Positions 32,586 to 39,959 of a DNA stretch of 64,000 nt are shown here, piece by piece (within the stretch, counting starts at the first letter, position 1; each line of letters begins with the position of its first letter). The notes beneath the pieces are model-generated. The model ran no database searches. It saw nothing but the letters and a program-made list of their open reading frames with translations, and was not told where the DNA came from. The position numbers and the translations under genes were made by a program. The DNA is from Clostridia bacterium (lineage in GTDB: Bacteria; Bacillota; Clostridia; Oscillospirales; Acutalibacteraceae): assembly GCA_017428525.1 (NCBI GenBank), contig JAFRQQ010000020.1:123535-187534 (forward strand), given 5' to 3'.

Positions 32586-34316
32586 ATGAAAACCTCCGAC
32601 CGTATTTTGCTTCATGCAGGTTCGTGCAAGCCGGTGCTTCTGAAGGTCTGCGCCGTGCTCCTTGCCGCACTCCTTGCCGTGAATCTGACGCTGCCGATCC
32701 TGAAGGTGCTTGCAGAGGACAACGACGCGGTGAAATTCGCGGTGGCCACGGATATCCATGTGGAGTGCGACAAAGAAACGCTGGACGTCAATTATCCGGA
32801 AAACGAGCTGTATTTCTTTGCCTCCGGCACGGGCAATCTTTACGATCAGGCCGCGGCAATGACCGTGGATTTTCTGCATCAGGCCGTGGCGGACGGGGCG
32901 GAATTCATTCTGATTCCCGGCGATCTGACACGCCACGGCAATGCCTCGGAGCATCAGTTCGTTTCGGCGCTGCTGGCAGATTTTGAAGCGGAAACGGGCA
33001 TTCAGGTTTACGTCGTGCCCGGCAATCACGATTACTATGACTCCGTGCCGGCGGAATTCAAGGCGTATTACGCCGCGCTCGGCTATGACACGGCCCTGGC
33101 TGCGGATGAAGCGACCGCCTCCTACACGGCCGATCTGAACGACCGCTATCGCCTGATCGCCGTTGATTCCAACGATCCGGGCGAGGATGGCGACGGCTTC
33201 ACGCCCGCCCTGCTGGCATGGATCGAAACGCAGACCGCGCAGGCGCGCGCGGACGGCAAGGAAATCCTTTATATGATGCATCATCCGCTGCTTGAGCACC
33301 TGTATCTCGGCCGCAAGCTGATGAAGGATTTTGTCGTTCAGGACGGTGAAACCATTGCAGAGCAATTCTGCGCCTGGGGCGTCAATTATATTTTTACCGG
33401 CCACGAGCACGGCAACGATATCGCTGCCTATACCGCTGAAAACGGCGCGGTGCTTTACGATATCCTGACCACGTCCCTCTCCTCCTATCCGCTGGAATAC
33501 CGGATGATCACGCTTTCGCAGGCAGGCGCGGACATCAAGATGCAGCAGATCGAAACCTGCCGGCTGGATGCACTGATCGACGGTTACACCGAGCAGCAGA
33601 AAGCGCTGCTGGAAAGCGATTATGAGGGCTTTGCCTATGACTATTTTAAATTTGCCATTGAGAAGAAAATCCTGCGTGTGATCAATTCTGTCGATGTCAA
33701 GGCGCTGCTCAAGGTGCAGAGCGGCCCGCTCGTGGATACGGCGGAGAATCTGCTTGCCGCCGTCAATGACGCGCTCGTCATGCCGCTGTATGACAACGGC
33801 GAAGGCGTGAGCATCGAAGGGCTTGCCAAGTCAAAAGGCGTGACGATCCCCGGCTCCGACTACGGCTCGCTGATCGAGCTTGCATCCGCCATGGTTGCGG
33901 CGCATTATTACGGGGATGAGAACCTGCGGTCCGATCAGACGCCGGAATGCGAAATCATTGTGAAGGGCCTCAACACCGGTCTGCAATACGTTCTGACAAA
34001 AACCGGCCGCACCGGTCTCAACACGCTGCTGCGCCTGCTCGGCACACAGATGGATACCGAGCAGCTCAGCCCCCTGTTCCGCGCGGTCAGCCTCGGCAGA
34101 GAGGATTCCTATCTCGTTGCGGAGCGGGTACTGTATCCGCTGCTGGATAAATTTGCCGTCGATTTCAGCGTGGCGGACCGCGACGTGTTCCTTCCGGCGG
34201 TCTCCGGAGAAGACGCGCCCGCGCAGACCTCTCCCCTGCTCGCTTTCCTCCGTCGGATCATCGAGCTCCTTCGGCAGGTATATGACCGCGTTCTTTCGCT
34301 GTGGAATCTGCAGTGA
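32586..34316 (+). CDS. Exported metallophosphoesterase with amphipathic C-terminal tail
   Basis: A 576-residue calcineurin-like phosphoesterase with a signal peptide or signal anchor (hydrophobic residues 18-42, ending KVLAED). Metal motifs are complete: VATDIHVECD (DxH), IPGDLTRHG, VPGNHDYYD, MMHHP and FTGHEHGND. After the catalytic domain (about residues 50-320) comes a helical region of unknown function and a final amphipathic helix (IIELLRQVYDRVLSLWNLQ). The start ATG at 32586 has AAAGGAAG at proper distance; the ATG at 32580 is too close to it. It lies just upstream of the two-component system but has its own promoter. Unlike the homologue at 10028 it keeps the standard DxH. Confidence 0.87.
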   Translation: MKTSDRILLHAGSCKPVLLKVCAVLLAALLAVNLTLPILKVLAEDNDAVKFAVATDIHVECDKETLDVNYPENELYFFASGTGNLYDQAAAMTVDFLHQAVADGAEFILIPGDLTRHGNASEHQFVSALLADFEAETGIQVYVVPGNHDYYDSVPAEFKAYYAALGYDTALAADEATASYTADLNDRYRLIAVDSNDPGEDGDGFTPALLAWIETQTAQARADGKEILYMMHHPLLEHLYLGRKLMKDFVVQDGETIAEQFCAWGVNYIFTGHEHGNDIAAYTAENGAVLYDILTTSLSSYPLEYRMITLSQAGADIKMQQIETCRLDALIDGYTEQQKALLESDYEGFAYDYFKFAIEKKILRVINSVDVKALLKVQSGPLVDTAENLLAAVNDALVMPLYDNGEGVSIEGLAKSKGVTIPGSDYGSLIELASAMVAAHYYGDENLRSDQTPECEIIVKGLNTGLQYVLTKTGRTGLNTLLRLLGTQMDTEQLSPLFRAVSLGREDSYLVAERVLYPLLDKFAVDFSVADRDVFLPAVSGEDAPAQTSPLLAFLRRIIELLRQVYDRVLSLWNLQ

Positions 34317-34351
34317 AAAAAAGTCGTTTCTTGTGATACAATCGTGCTCGG

Positions 34352-34384
34352 TTTAAACTGCGTTTAAGGTTGCGATGCTACAAA
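34352..34384 (+). promoter_or_regulatory. Tandem TTTAA operator and -10 box before the response regulator
   Basis: TTTAAAC (34352-34358) and TTTAAGG (34363-34369) repeat with an 11-bp period, then GTTG, and TACAAA at 34379-34384. The first A of the second repeat is 13 bp before the -10 box, as in the sites at 37072 and 38507. The -35 region is replaced by the repeats, typical of promoters activated by OmpR/PhoB-type regulators. Confidence 0.7.
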
Positions 34385-34417
34385 TAGGTCGAACCAAAAC
34401 ACAACGGAGGGATCGAA

Positions 34418-35092
34418 ATGAGGATTCTGCTTGCGGAGGACGAGCGTCCGCTGTCAAAGGCGCTTGTGAAAATCTTTGAAAAAAACAACTATGCGGTCGA
34501 TGCGGTCTATGACGGCGCGGACGCGCTGGATTATCTGGAATCCGGCTGTTACGACGCGGCGGTGCTCGATATCATGATGCCGAAAATGGACGGCATCACG
34601 GTGCTGAAGACCATCCGCGGCAAGGGCAATCAGATCCCTGTGCTCATGCTCACGGCGAAATCCGAGATCGAGGACCGCGTGACCGGGCTCGACAGCGGCG
34701 CGAACGACTATCTCCCGAAGCCGTTTGATTCGCGCGAGCTGCTCGCCCGCCTGCGCAGCATCACGCGCAGCAAGGCCGAGGCGGACAAAAAGCTGACCGC
34801 CGGCAACATCACGCTCGACCGCGCGACCTTCGAGCTCTCCTCGCCCACCGGCAGCTTCCGCCTGGCAAATAAGGAATACCAGCTCATGGAATTCCTGATG
34901 ACGAATCCGCACCACATCCTTTCCGCGGAACGGATGATGGAAAAAATCTGGGGCTATGACAGCGAAGCGGAGATCAACGTGGTCTGGGTCTATATCTCCT
35001 ATCTGCGCAAGAAGCTCACGGCGCTGCACGCGGATATCCAGATCAAATCCTCCCGCAACGCCGGGTATTCATTGGAGAACTGTGATGATTAA
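34418..35092 (+). CDS. OmpR/PhoB-family response regulator
   Basis: The 224-residue protein has a receiver domain (acidic pocket LLAEDER, phosphoacceptor Asp51 in AAVLDIMMPKMDG, Thr79 in MLTAKS, Lys101 in YLPKPF) and a winged-helix DNA-binding domain (LANKEYQLMEFLM, then SRNAGYSLEN at the end). Such regulators bind as dimers to direct repeats with 10-11 bp period, which matches the repeats in front of this gene, htrA and the VTC operon. GGAGG lies upstream of the ATG. The stop overlaps the kinase gene by 8 bases. Confidence 0.95.
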   Translation: MRILLAEDERPLSKALVKIFEKNNYAVDAVYDGADALDYLESGCYDAAVLDIMMPKMDGITVLKTIRGKGNQIPVLMLTAKSEIEDRVTGLDSGANDYLPKPFDSRELLARLRSITRSKAEADKKLTAGNITLDRATFELSSPTGSFRLANKEYQLMEFLMTNPHHILSAERMMEKIWGYDSEAEINVVWVYISYLRKKLTALHADIQIKSSRNAGYSLENCDD

Positions 35093-36377
35093 CAAACTGA
35101 AACGCAAATTCGTCGTGCTCGCGACGGTATTCATGCTCGTGCTCATGTCGGCGCTGCTGCTGATCATGAACTCCATCAACTACTACGCGATCATTTCGGA
35201 GAGCGACGCAATCCTGGATATGCTGACGCAGACGAACATGATGTTCTTCAACGACCGCGGCAATAACTTCGACGAAGATTTCGACGACGACTTTGACGAC
35301 GACCGCGCGCTGCCGGGCAAGCGCGGGAACTTCGACGGCTTCGTGCCGCGCGGCATGTCGCCCGAGGTGCCGTATGAATCCAGATTCTTTGTCGTCACGG
35401 TTTCGGCGGACGGCGAGATCCTGCAGTCGGATTTCTCGCGGATCATCTCCGTGGATGACGAAACGGCGAAGGACTATATCAGCCGGGCGCTCGAAAGCAG
35501 TCAGAGCCGCGGCTTCATCGATGAATTCCGCTTCTCCAAAACGACCGACGGCGGCGAAACGCGGGTGCTCTTCCTCGACTGCGGACGCAAGCTGGATTCC
35601 TTCCGCGCGTTCCTGTGGACGAGCGTCGCGGTCGGCCTGCTGGGCTGCGTGATCGTGTTCATCGCCTTTATGCTCACGGCGGGCAGGATCGTCGCGCCGA
35701 TCGCCGAAAGCTACGAGAAGCAAAAGCGGTTCATTTCCGACGCCGGGCATGAGATCAAAACGCCGCTGACCATCATCAACGCCAATGTGGACCTGCTGGA
35801 GCTGGACGGCGAAAAGGAAGAGCTGACGGATATCCGGCAGCAGACCGAACGGCTCACGGAGCTGACGAACAATCTGGTGCTGCTCTCCAAGATGGAGGAA
35901 TCGGAGCACACGCTCCAGAAGGTGGAGATCCCGCTGTCCGATCTGGTCAGCGAAACGGCCGGCGCCTTCCGCGCCCCCGCCGCGGCGCGGCACATCGACG
36001 CCGCATTGCAAATCGCGCCGGATCTGACGATCAACGGCTCGCCGGACGCCATCCGGCAGCTGGTTTCCATCCTGCTCGACAACGCGATCAAATATACGCC
36101 GGAGGGCGGTTCCCTCTCTGTGGAGCTGACAACGCACAGAAAAGCGGCGGTGCTCTTGGTCGTCAACACCACGCAGGAGCCGGTGAATGAAAAGGATCTG
36201 CAGCATGTGTTCGACCGCTTCTACCGCATCGACGCCTCGCGGAATTCCCAGACCGGCGGGCACGGCATCGGGCTCTCGATCGCAAAAGCCATCGTCGACG
36301 CGCACGCGGGCAGCATCACGGCAACGACGAGCGACGGCAGCGATTTCCGCGTGACGGTCACCCTGCCGCTGCAGTAA
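35085..36377 (+). CDS. Sensor histidine kinase with acidic extracytoplasmic patch
   Basis: A 430-residue kinase: membrane segments at about 9-30 and 176-199 enclose an extracytoplasmic domain of about 145 residues. Close to the first segment is the patch DEDFDDDFDDD (63-73), with nine Asp or Glu in eleven residues. There is no separate HAMP domain; the short LTAGRIVAPIAESYEKQ leads into HisKA with the phosphoacceptor His222 in DAGHEIKTPL. The ATPase domain has LLDNAIKYTPEGG (N box), and GGHGIGLSIAKA (G2 box). The acidic patch resembles the membrane-proximal cation-binding surface of PhoQ, so divalent cations or cationic peptides are possible signals; this is inference. It pairs with the overlapping response regulator. 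Confidence 0.93.
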   Translation: MINKLKRKFVVLATVFMLVLMSALLLIMNSINYYAIISESDAILDMLTQTNMMFFNDRGNNFDEDFDDDFDDDRALPGKRGNFDGFVPRGMSPEVPYESRFFVVTVSADGEILQSDFSRIISVDDETAKDYISRALESSQSRGFIDEFRFSKTTDGGETRVLFLDCGRKLDSFRAFLWTSVAVGLLGCVIVFIAFMLTAGRIVAPIAESYEKQKRFISDAGHEIKTPLTIINANVDLLELDGEKEELTDIRQQTERLTELTNNLVLLSKMEESEHTLQKVEIPLSDLVSETAGAFRAPAAARHIDAALQIAPDLTINGSPDAIRQLVSILLDNAIKYTPEGGSLSVELTTHRKAAVLLVVNTTQEPVNEKDLQHVFDRFYRIDASRNSQTGGHGIGLSIAKAIVDAHAGSITATTSDGSDFRVTVTLPLQ

Positions 36378-36396
36378 CAATCAAATCACCGATTCT

Positions 36397-36431
36397 AACG
36401 GGAAGTGTGAAAAATCGCTTCCCGTTTTTTA
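36397..36431 (+). terminator. Terminator of the two-component operon
   Basis: AACGGGAAG (36397-36405) pairs with CTTCCCGTT (36418-36426) and is followed by TTTT. Confidence 0.88.
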
Positions 36432-36459
36432 TTTTCATTTTAGGTTGCGGGTATAGTCT
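36428..36459 (+). promoter_or_regulatory. Degenerate version of the TTTAA operator before the alarmone synthetase
   Basis: TTTA (36428-36431) and TTTTAGGTTG (36438-36447) are in an 11-bp period, but the first half coincides with the terminator T-run and the -10 candidate (TATAGT at 36452 or TAGTCT at 36454) is not at the 13-bp distance of the three better sites. Weak support. Confidence 0.35.
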
Positions 36460-36480
36460 GTAGACAAAGGAGGCGCGCAT

Positions 36481-37077
36481 ATGACCTTTGAGGAATTTTA
36501 CGGCAGAGATTTCATAAAACTGGAAACGACGCGCACGGCGCTGGAAGCGATCGCAGACGCGCTGAAAACCGCGCACGGCACGCAGGAGGATCTGCAGCCG
36601 ATCGTCTATTCCTGCTCCCGCATCAAGCAGCCGGACAGCATGCTCCGAAAACTCCGGAGCCGGGGGCTGCCGGCCACGCGCGAAGCGGCGCTCGGCAGCG
36701 TGTATGACGCGGTCGGCCTGCGGATCATCTGCTCGTTCGCGAGCGACGTCTATCACGTGGTCTCGCAGCTCGAGCGGGATCCGCGCATCACGGTGCTCGT
36801 CAAAAAAGACTATCTGGCCTTCCCCAAGCCCAACGGCTACCGCAGCATGCATCTTTGCATCCGGTATCTTGAAACCGGCGTGCTTGCCGAGATCCAGATC
36901 CGCACGATCGCCATGGATTTCTGGGCGACGCTCGAGCACCAGCTCAAATACAAAAAGACGGTTTCAGACGATGCGCTGATCAGGCGCGAGCTCAAGCGCT
37001 GCGCCGATGAAATCGCTTCCGCGGACCTGTCCATGCAGACGATCCGGGAAATTTTGAAAGAAAATTGCTGCTTTTAA
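36481..37077 (+). CDS. Small alarmone synthetase (RelA/SpoT synthetase domain, RelQ-like)
   Basis: The 198-residue protein contains only the (p)ppGpp synthetase domain: SRIKQPDSMLRKL is the ATP-binding segment, YDAVGLRIICSF carries the catalytic Asp-containing motif, KDYLAFPKPNGYRSMHL the GTP-binding loop, and EIQIRTIAMDFWATLEHQL the conserved Glu and His region. It lacks the hydrolase, TGS and ACT domains of full-length Rel. Such enzymes (RelQ/YjbM, RelP/YwaC) make alarmone from ATP and GDP/GTP and are often switched on transcriptionally by envelope stress. It starts about 100 bp after the kinase, with AAAGGAGG before the ATG. Its end contains part of the htrA operator. Confidence 0.93.
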   Translation: MTFEEFYGRDFIKLETTRTALEAIADALKTAHGTQEDLQPIVYSCSRIKQPDSMLRKLRSRGLPATREAALGSVYDAVGLRIICSFASDVYHVVSQLERDPRITVLVKKDYLAFPKPNGYRSMHLCIRYLETGVLAEIQIRTIAMDFWATLEHQLKYKKTVSDDALIRRELKRCADEIASADLSMQTIREILKENCCF

Positions 37078-37104
37078 GTCCGTTTAAGTTTGACCGATTA
37101 CACT
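37072..37104 (+). promoter_or_regulatory. Tandem TTTAAG operator and -10 box before htrA
   Basis: TTTTAAG (37072-37078) and GTTTAAG (37082-37088), 10-bp period, with TACACT at 37099-37104; again 13 bp separate the first A of the second repeat and the -10 box. The first repeat overlaps the stop codon of the alarmone synthetase. Confidence 0.65.
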
Positions 37105-37135
37105 GCAGACAACAACAGCGAAGGAGGCATCAATC

Positions 37136-38482
37136 ATGATGGAAGAAAACTATTATAATTTTGAATCATACGAAGAAACGGGCCTCACCGTTCCGGCTGT
37201 CACACCGGCCCCCGCGCCGAAGAAAAAGAAGACCTTCGGCAAAAAGCTCTGCGCGCTGCTGCTGAGCGGCGTCCTGTTCGGCTCGGCGTCCGCCGCGGCG
37301 TTCGCAGGCGTCAACTCTCTGCTGAAGGACGACACAGGCACGTCGCAGAGAAGCACCGCGACGACGCGGAACTCCTCCGTCAGCCTGTCCGCGGTGTCCT
37401 ATGCGTCCGACAGCGAAGCGGCGAGCGCGTCGCTCGACGTGAGCGAGATCGCCGAGGGCATGATGCCCGCCATGGTATCCATCACGAATATCAGCGTGCA
37501 GGATGTGCAAAGCTATTTCGGGATGTTCGGCATGGGGCGTTCGCAGACGCAGGAATCGCAGAGCAGCGGCACCGGCATCATCATCGGGCAGAATGACACG
37601 GAGCTGCTGATCGTCACGAACAACCACGTGGTCGAGGATGCGAACACCCTCTCGGTCTGCTTCGTTGACAACGAGGTGTGCGAGGCGACGATCAAAGGCA
37701 CCGATCCCGACAACGACCTTGCGGTGATCACCGTCGCGCTGAGCGACATCAAGGAATCGACCGCAGCGGAAATCAAGCAGGCCGTGATCGGCAATTCCGA
37801 CACGCTCAAGGTCGGCCAGCAGGTCGTCGCAATCGGCAACGCGCTCGGCTACGGCCAGTCGGTCACCACCGGCATCGTCAGCGCCCTGAACCGGCAGATC
37901 GACACGACCGACGCGATCATGATCCAGACGGACGCGGCCATCAATCCGGGCAATTCCGGCGGCGCGCTGCTGAATATGAACGGCGAAGTCATCGGCATCA
38001 ACTCCGCCAAATTCAGCTCCACGGAGGTGGAGGGCATGGGCTACGCGATCTCCATCACCACGGCGACCCCGATCATTGAGGATCTGATGAACCGCACGAC
38101 CAGAGAAAAGGTCGACGCGCAGAACGCCGCGTATCTCGGCATCGACGGCGAGGACATCACCGCAAGCATTTCCTCCGCCTACGGCGTGCCGCAGGGCATC
38201 TACGTCACCTCCGTCGGCAGCGACAGCCCGGCGAAGGAAGCCGGCATCACGACCAAGTGCGTGGTGACGCATTTTGACGGCATCCGCGTGACCGGTCTTT
38301 CCAACCTCGAAAACCGTCTGCAATACTACGCCGCCGGTGAAACCGTTTCGGTCACGATCCAGGTGCCCGCGGGGAATTCCTATGAGGAAAAGACAGTGGA
38401 GGTGACGCTCGGGCGCGCATCCGAGCACCAGAGCAGCGAAACCGCCGGCGGCTTCGGCTACGGGGCCTTCGGCTGGCGCTGA
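37136..38482 (+). CDS. htrA: HtrA/DegP-type membrane-anchored serine protease with PDZ domain
   Basis: A 448-residue S1C protease of envelope quality control. A cytoplasmic N-terminus (about 35 residues, Lys-rich at its end) and one membrane segment (about 38-58) anchor it. The catalytic triad is His164 (NNHVVED), Asp194 (DNDLAVI) and Ser274 (NPGNSGGALL). A PDZ domain follows from about residue 330 (YLGIDGEDITAS; PQGIYVTSVGSDSPAKEAGI). AGGAGG is 8 bases before the ATG. The promoter carries the tandem repeat found at the response regulator, so control by that system is likely, as known for HtrA and CssRS in Bacillus. One PDZ domain is the usual number in Firmicutes. Confidence 0.95.
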   Translation: MMEENYYNFESYEETGLTVPAVTPAPAPKKKKTFGKKLCALLLSGVLFGSASAAAFAGVNSLLKDDTGTSQRSTATTRNSSVSLSAVSYASDSEAASASLDVSEIAEGMMPAMVSITNISVQDVQSYFGMFGMGRSQTQESQSSGTGIIIGQNDTELLIVTNNHVVEDANTLSVCFVDNEVCEATIKGTDPDNDLAVITVALSDIKESTAAEIKQAVIGNSDTLKVGQQVVAIGNALGYGQSVTTGIVSALNRQIDTTDAIMIQTDAAINPGNSGGALLNMNGEVIGINSAKFSSTEVEGMGYAISITTATPIIEDLMNRTTREKVDAQNAAYLGIDGEDITASISSAYGVPQGIYVTSVGSDSPAKEAGITTKCVVTHFDGIRVTGLSNLENRLQYYAAGETVSVTIQVPAGNSYEEKTVEVTLGRASEHQSSETAGGFGYGAFGWR

Positions 38483-38506
38483 GAAAAATCTGAAAATTAA
38501 ATTTTA

Positions 38507-38539
38507 TTTAAACTTTGTTTAAGGTTGGCCCCTTACAAT
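38507..38539 (+). promoter_or_regulatory. Tandem TTTAA operator and -10 box before the VTC operon
   Basis: TTTAAAC (38507-38513) and TTTAAGG (38518-38524), 11-bp period, then TTG and TACAAT (38534-38539), with the same 13-bp distance. A possible third half-site ATTAA lies one period upstream (38496-38500). This is the closest match to the operator before the response regulator. Confidence 0.7.
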
Positions 38540-38570
38540 CAGATCAAACCAATGAGAAAGGAGAGGCCGC

Positions 38571-39242
38571 ATGAAATACCGTCATGAATGGAAGCACGAA
38601 ATCAACCGCGCGGACCGGCTGGTTCTGCTGTCCCGGCTTTCCGCCGTGATGCAGCGCGACGCGCATACGATCGACGGCGCGTATCAGATCAGAAGCCTGT
38701 ATTTCGACACGCCCGGCGACAAGGCGCTGCGCGAAAAGATCGACGGCGTCAACATCCGCGAGAAGTTCCGGATCCGGTTCTACAACGGCGATCTGTCCTA
38801 CATCGTGCTGGAAAAGAAGAGCAAGGTCAACGGCCTTTGCGCCAAGGAAAGCTGCCGCCTGACAGCCCGGGAGGCGCAGAAAATCGCGGACGGCGACATC
38901 GGCTGGATGGGCGCGGACGAACGGCCGCTGTGCGTGGAACTCTATTCCAAGATGCACACGCAGGGGCTGCGCCCGAAAACCATCGTGGATTACACCCGCG
39001 ACCCGTTTGTGTTCGCGCCGGGCAATGTGCGCGTGACGATGGACTACGACATCCGCACGGGCATGTTCCGCACCGATTTCCTCAACCCGGAGACCCTGAC
39101 GCTCCCCGCCGGCGATTCCCCCATCATTCTCGAAGTCAAATGGGACGGTTTTCTGCCGGACATCATCAAAGACGCGGTCCGCATCCCGGGCCGACGCGTG
39201 ACCGCCTTTTCAAAATATGAACAGTGCCGCATCTACGGCTGA
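38571..39242 (+). CDS. VTC-domain polyphosphate polymerase-like protein
   Basis: The 223-residue protein is a VTC domain, the tunnel-fold catalytic domain of yeast Vtc4 which makes polyphosphate from ATP. Conserved basic and acidic residues of the tunnel are seen: HEWKHEIN, IRSLYFDTPGD, REKFRIRFYNG, LEKKSKVNG, DYTRDPFVF, ILEVKWDGFLPDII and FSKYEQCRIYG. It has no SPX domain or membrane segment and so would work at the membrane through partners. The next genes encode DUF4956 and CotH proteins, a grouping seen in many Clostridia. Biochemical activity of bacterial VTC proteins is not well established. Confidence 0.9.
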   Translation: MKYRHEWKHEINRADRLVLLSRLSAVMQRDAHTIDGAYQIRSLYFDTPGDKALREKIDGVNIREKFRIRFYNGDLSYIVLEKKSKVNGLCAKESCRLTAREAQKIADGDIGWMGADERPLCVELYSKMHTQGLRPKTIVDYTRDPFVFAPGNVRVTMDYDIRTGMFRTDFLNPETLTLPAGDSPIILEVKWDGFLPDIIKDAVRIPGRRVTAFSKYEQCRIYG

Positions 39243-39275
39243 TTTTAACTAATTATCAGAATGGAGGAACCCGCA

Positions 39276-39947
39276 ATGACATTCAACGACATTTTCAAAT
39301 CCAGCTTCCTTGAGAACATTTCCGCCGTCACCGTGCTCGACATGGCGCTCACGCTCGTGCTGGCGTTCGGCATCGGCCTTTTCATCTTCTTCATTTACAA
39401 AAAGACCTATCGCGGCGTGATGTATTCCTCTTCCTTCGGCGTGACGCTGATCGCCCTGACCATGATCACCTCGCAGGTGATCCTCGCGGTGACCTCCAAC
39501 GTGGTCCTCTCTCTCGGCATGGTCGGCGCGCTGTCGATCGTCCGCTTCCGCACCGCGATCAAGGAGCCGCTGGATATCGCGTTCCTGTTCTGGTCGATCG
39601 CCGTCGGCATCATTCTTGCGGCCGGTCTGATCCCGCTCGCCGTCATCGGCAGCGTCATCATCGGCGTGATCCTGCTCTTCTTCGTCAATAAGAAGTCGCA
39701 CAAGAACCCCTATATCATCGTGCTCTCCTGCAAGGATCACGCGGCGGAAACTGAAGCGATGAACTTTGTCAACGCGCAGACCGAGCGCTGCGTCGTGAAA
39801 TCCAAATCCGCGCAGAACGGCCTGATTGAGATCAATATGGAAGTCCGTCTGAAGGACGAGAACACGGACTTCGTCAACGCGCTGTCCGCCATGGCGGGCG
39901 TCAACAGCGCAGCCCTCGTGAGCTACAACGGCGATTATATGGGATAA
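39276..39947 (+). CDS. DUF4956 membrane protein
   Basis: A 223-residue integral membrane protein with four probable membrane segments in residues 20-150 and the family signature GMVGALSIVRFRTAIKEP between them. The C-terminal 75 residues are soluble, with a ferredoxin-like pattern. DUF4956 proteins co-occur with VTC and CotH; transport or scaffolding for polyphosphate synthesis is inferred from this grouping. ATG 39276 is preceded by GGAGGA. The gene follows the VTC gene by 33 bases. Confidence 0.9.
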   Translation: MTFNDIFKSSFLENISAVTVLDMALTLVLAFGIGLFIFFIYKKTYRGVMYSSSFGVTLIALTMITSQVILAVTSNVVLSLGMVGALSIVRFRTAIKEPLDIAFLFWSIAVGIILAAGLIPLAVIGSVIIGVILLFFVNKKSHKNPYIIVLSCKDHAAETEAMNFVNAQTERCVVKSKSAQNGLIEINMEVRLKDENTDFVNALSAMAGVNSAALVSYNGDYMG

Positions 39948-39959
39948 GGAGCGATCAGT

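Noticed and set aside
36428..36459. Counting the alarmone synthetase promoter as a full fourth operator site
   Set aside because: Its first half is the terminator T-run and the -10 spacing differs, so it is listed only as a weak candidate.
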